NCBI GenBank assembly: GCA_016839405.1
Contig: JAEOUJ010000163.1
Location: forward strand, 1-5,501
Reading direction: 5' to 3'
DNA from: Candidatus Gerdarchaeota archaeon
GTDB taxonomy: Archaea; Asgardarchaeota; Heimdallarchaeia; JABLTI01
DNA: 5,501 nucleotides
A program made the position numbers and the translations under genes. Below, one piece after another: positions 5,483 through 5,501 of the stretch (its first letter is position 1; each line of letters starts with the position of its first letter). The notes beneath the pieces are model-generated. The model ran no database searches. It saw only the letters and a list, made by a program, of their open reading frames with translations, and was not told where the DNA came from.

Positions 5483-5501
5483 ATGAGTGAAAAATCTTCC
5501 A
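5483..5501 (+). CDS. Probable start of a gene running off the window (MSEKSS...)
   Basis: Only six complete codons are visible (MSEKSS), so no function can be given. The call rests on context: an ATG 20 nt after a TATA-like box, a Ser/Lys/Glu-rich start typical of soluble proteins, and about 160 bases of non-coding AT-rich DNA before it. If real, it is divergent from the hydrolase gene and shares the 5320-5482 regulatory region with it. Confidence 0.38.

Noticed and set aside
1..5501. tRNA, rRNA, insertion sequence or CRISPR features
   Set aside because: No cloverleaf-like segment, rRNA-like stretch, transposase motif, terminal inverted repeats or regularly spaced identical repeats were seen on reading both strands.

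Overview
The window looks archaeal, and the style of its surface protein points to an Asgard (Promethearchaeota) lineage; this is an inference. By eye the DNA is strongly AT-rich. Three gene starts have a TATA-like box 20-21 nt upstream of the ATG, as expected for leaderless archaeal transcription. The central protein combines a signal peptide, LVIVD beta-propeller repeats, a thrombospondin-3-like Asp-rich stalk, a Thr/Pro linker, one membrane helix and a basic tail, an architecture common in Asgard surface proteins.

Layout. (1) Positions 2-1123, plus strand: the 3' part of an aldo/keto reductase with a C-terminal iron-sulfur domain; its true start lies outside the window. (2) Positions 1124-1371: AT-rich spacer with weak terminator-like hairpins, then a TATA box and a possible Shine-Dalgarno. 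(3) Positions 1372-4020, plus strand: one reading frame for a large secreted, membrane-anchored surface protein, cut by two in-frame TAA codons at 1495-1497 and 1732-1734. It therefore reads as three pieces: a 41-codon signal peptide, a 75-codon first blade, and a 748-codon remainder. (4) Positions 4010-4049: a clear hairpin plus U-tract terminator overlapping the stop of that gene. (5) Positions 4066-5319, minus strand: a metallo-beta-lactamase-fold hydrolase with a C-terminal NTF2/SnoaL-like domain, convergent with the surface-protein gene. (6) Positions 5320-5482: a very AT-rich divergent promoter region. (7) From 5483, plus strand: probable first codons of a gene that runs off the window.

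The genes show no obvious shared pathway: a redox enzyme, a cell-surface protein and a soluble hydrolase, each apparently with its own transcription signals. The most notable point is the disrupted surface protein. Reading through both stops restores a signal peptide and exactly 14 LVIVD-type blades, the number needed for two seven-bladed propellers, and nine of the blades carry an N-glycosylation sequon at the same place. The stops could be recent nonsense mutations, sequencing or assembly errors, or, less likely, readthrough.
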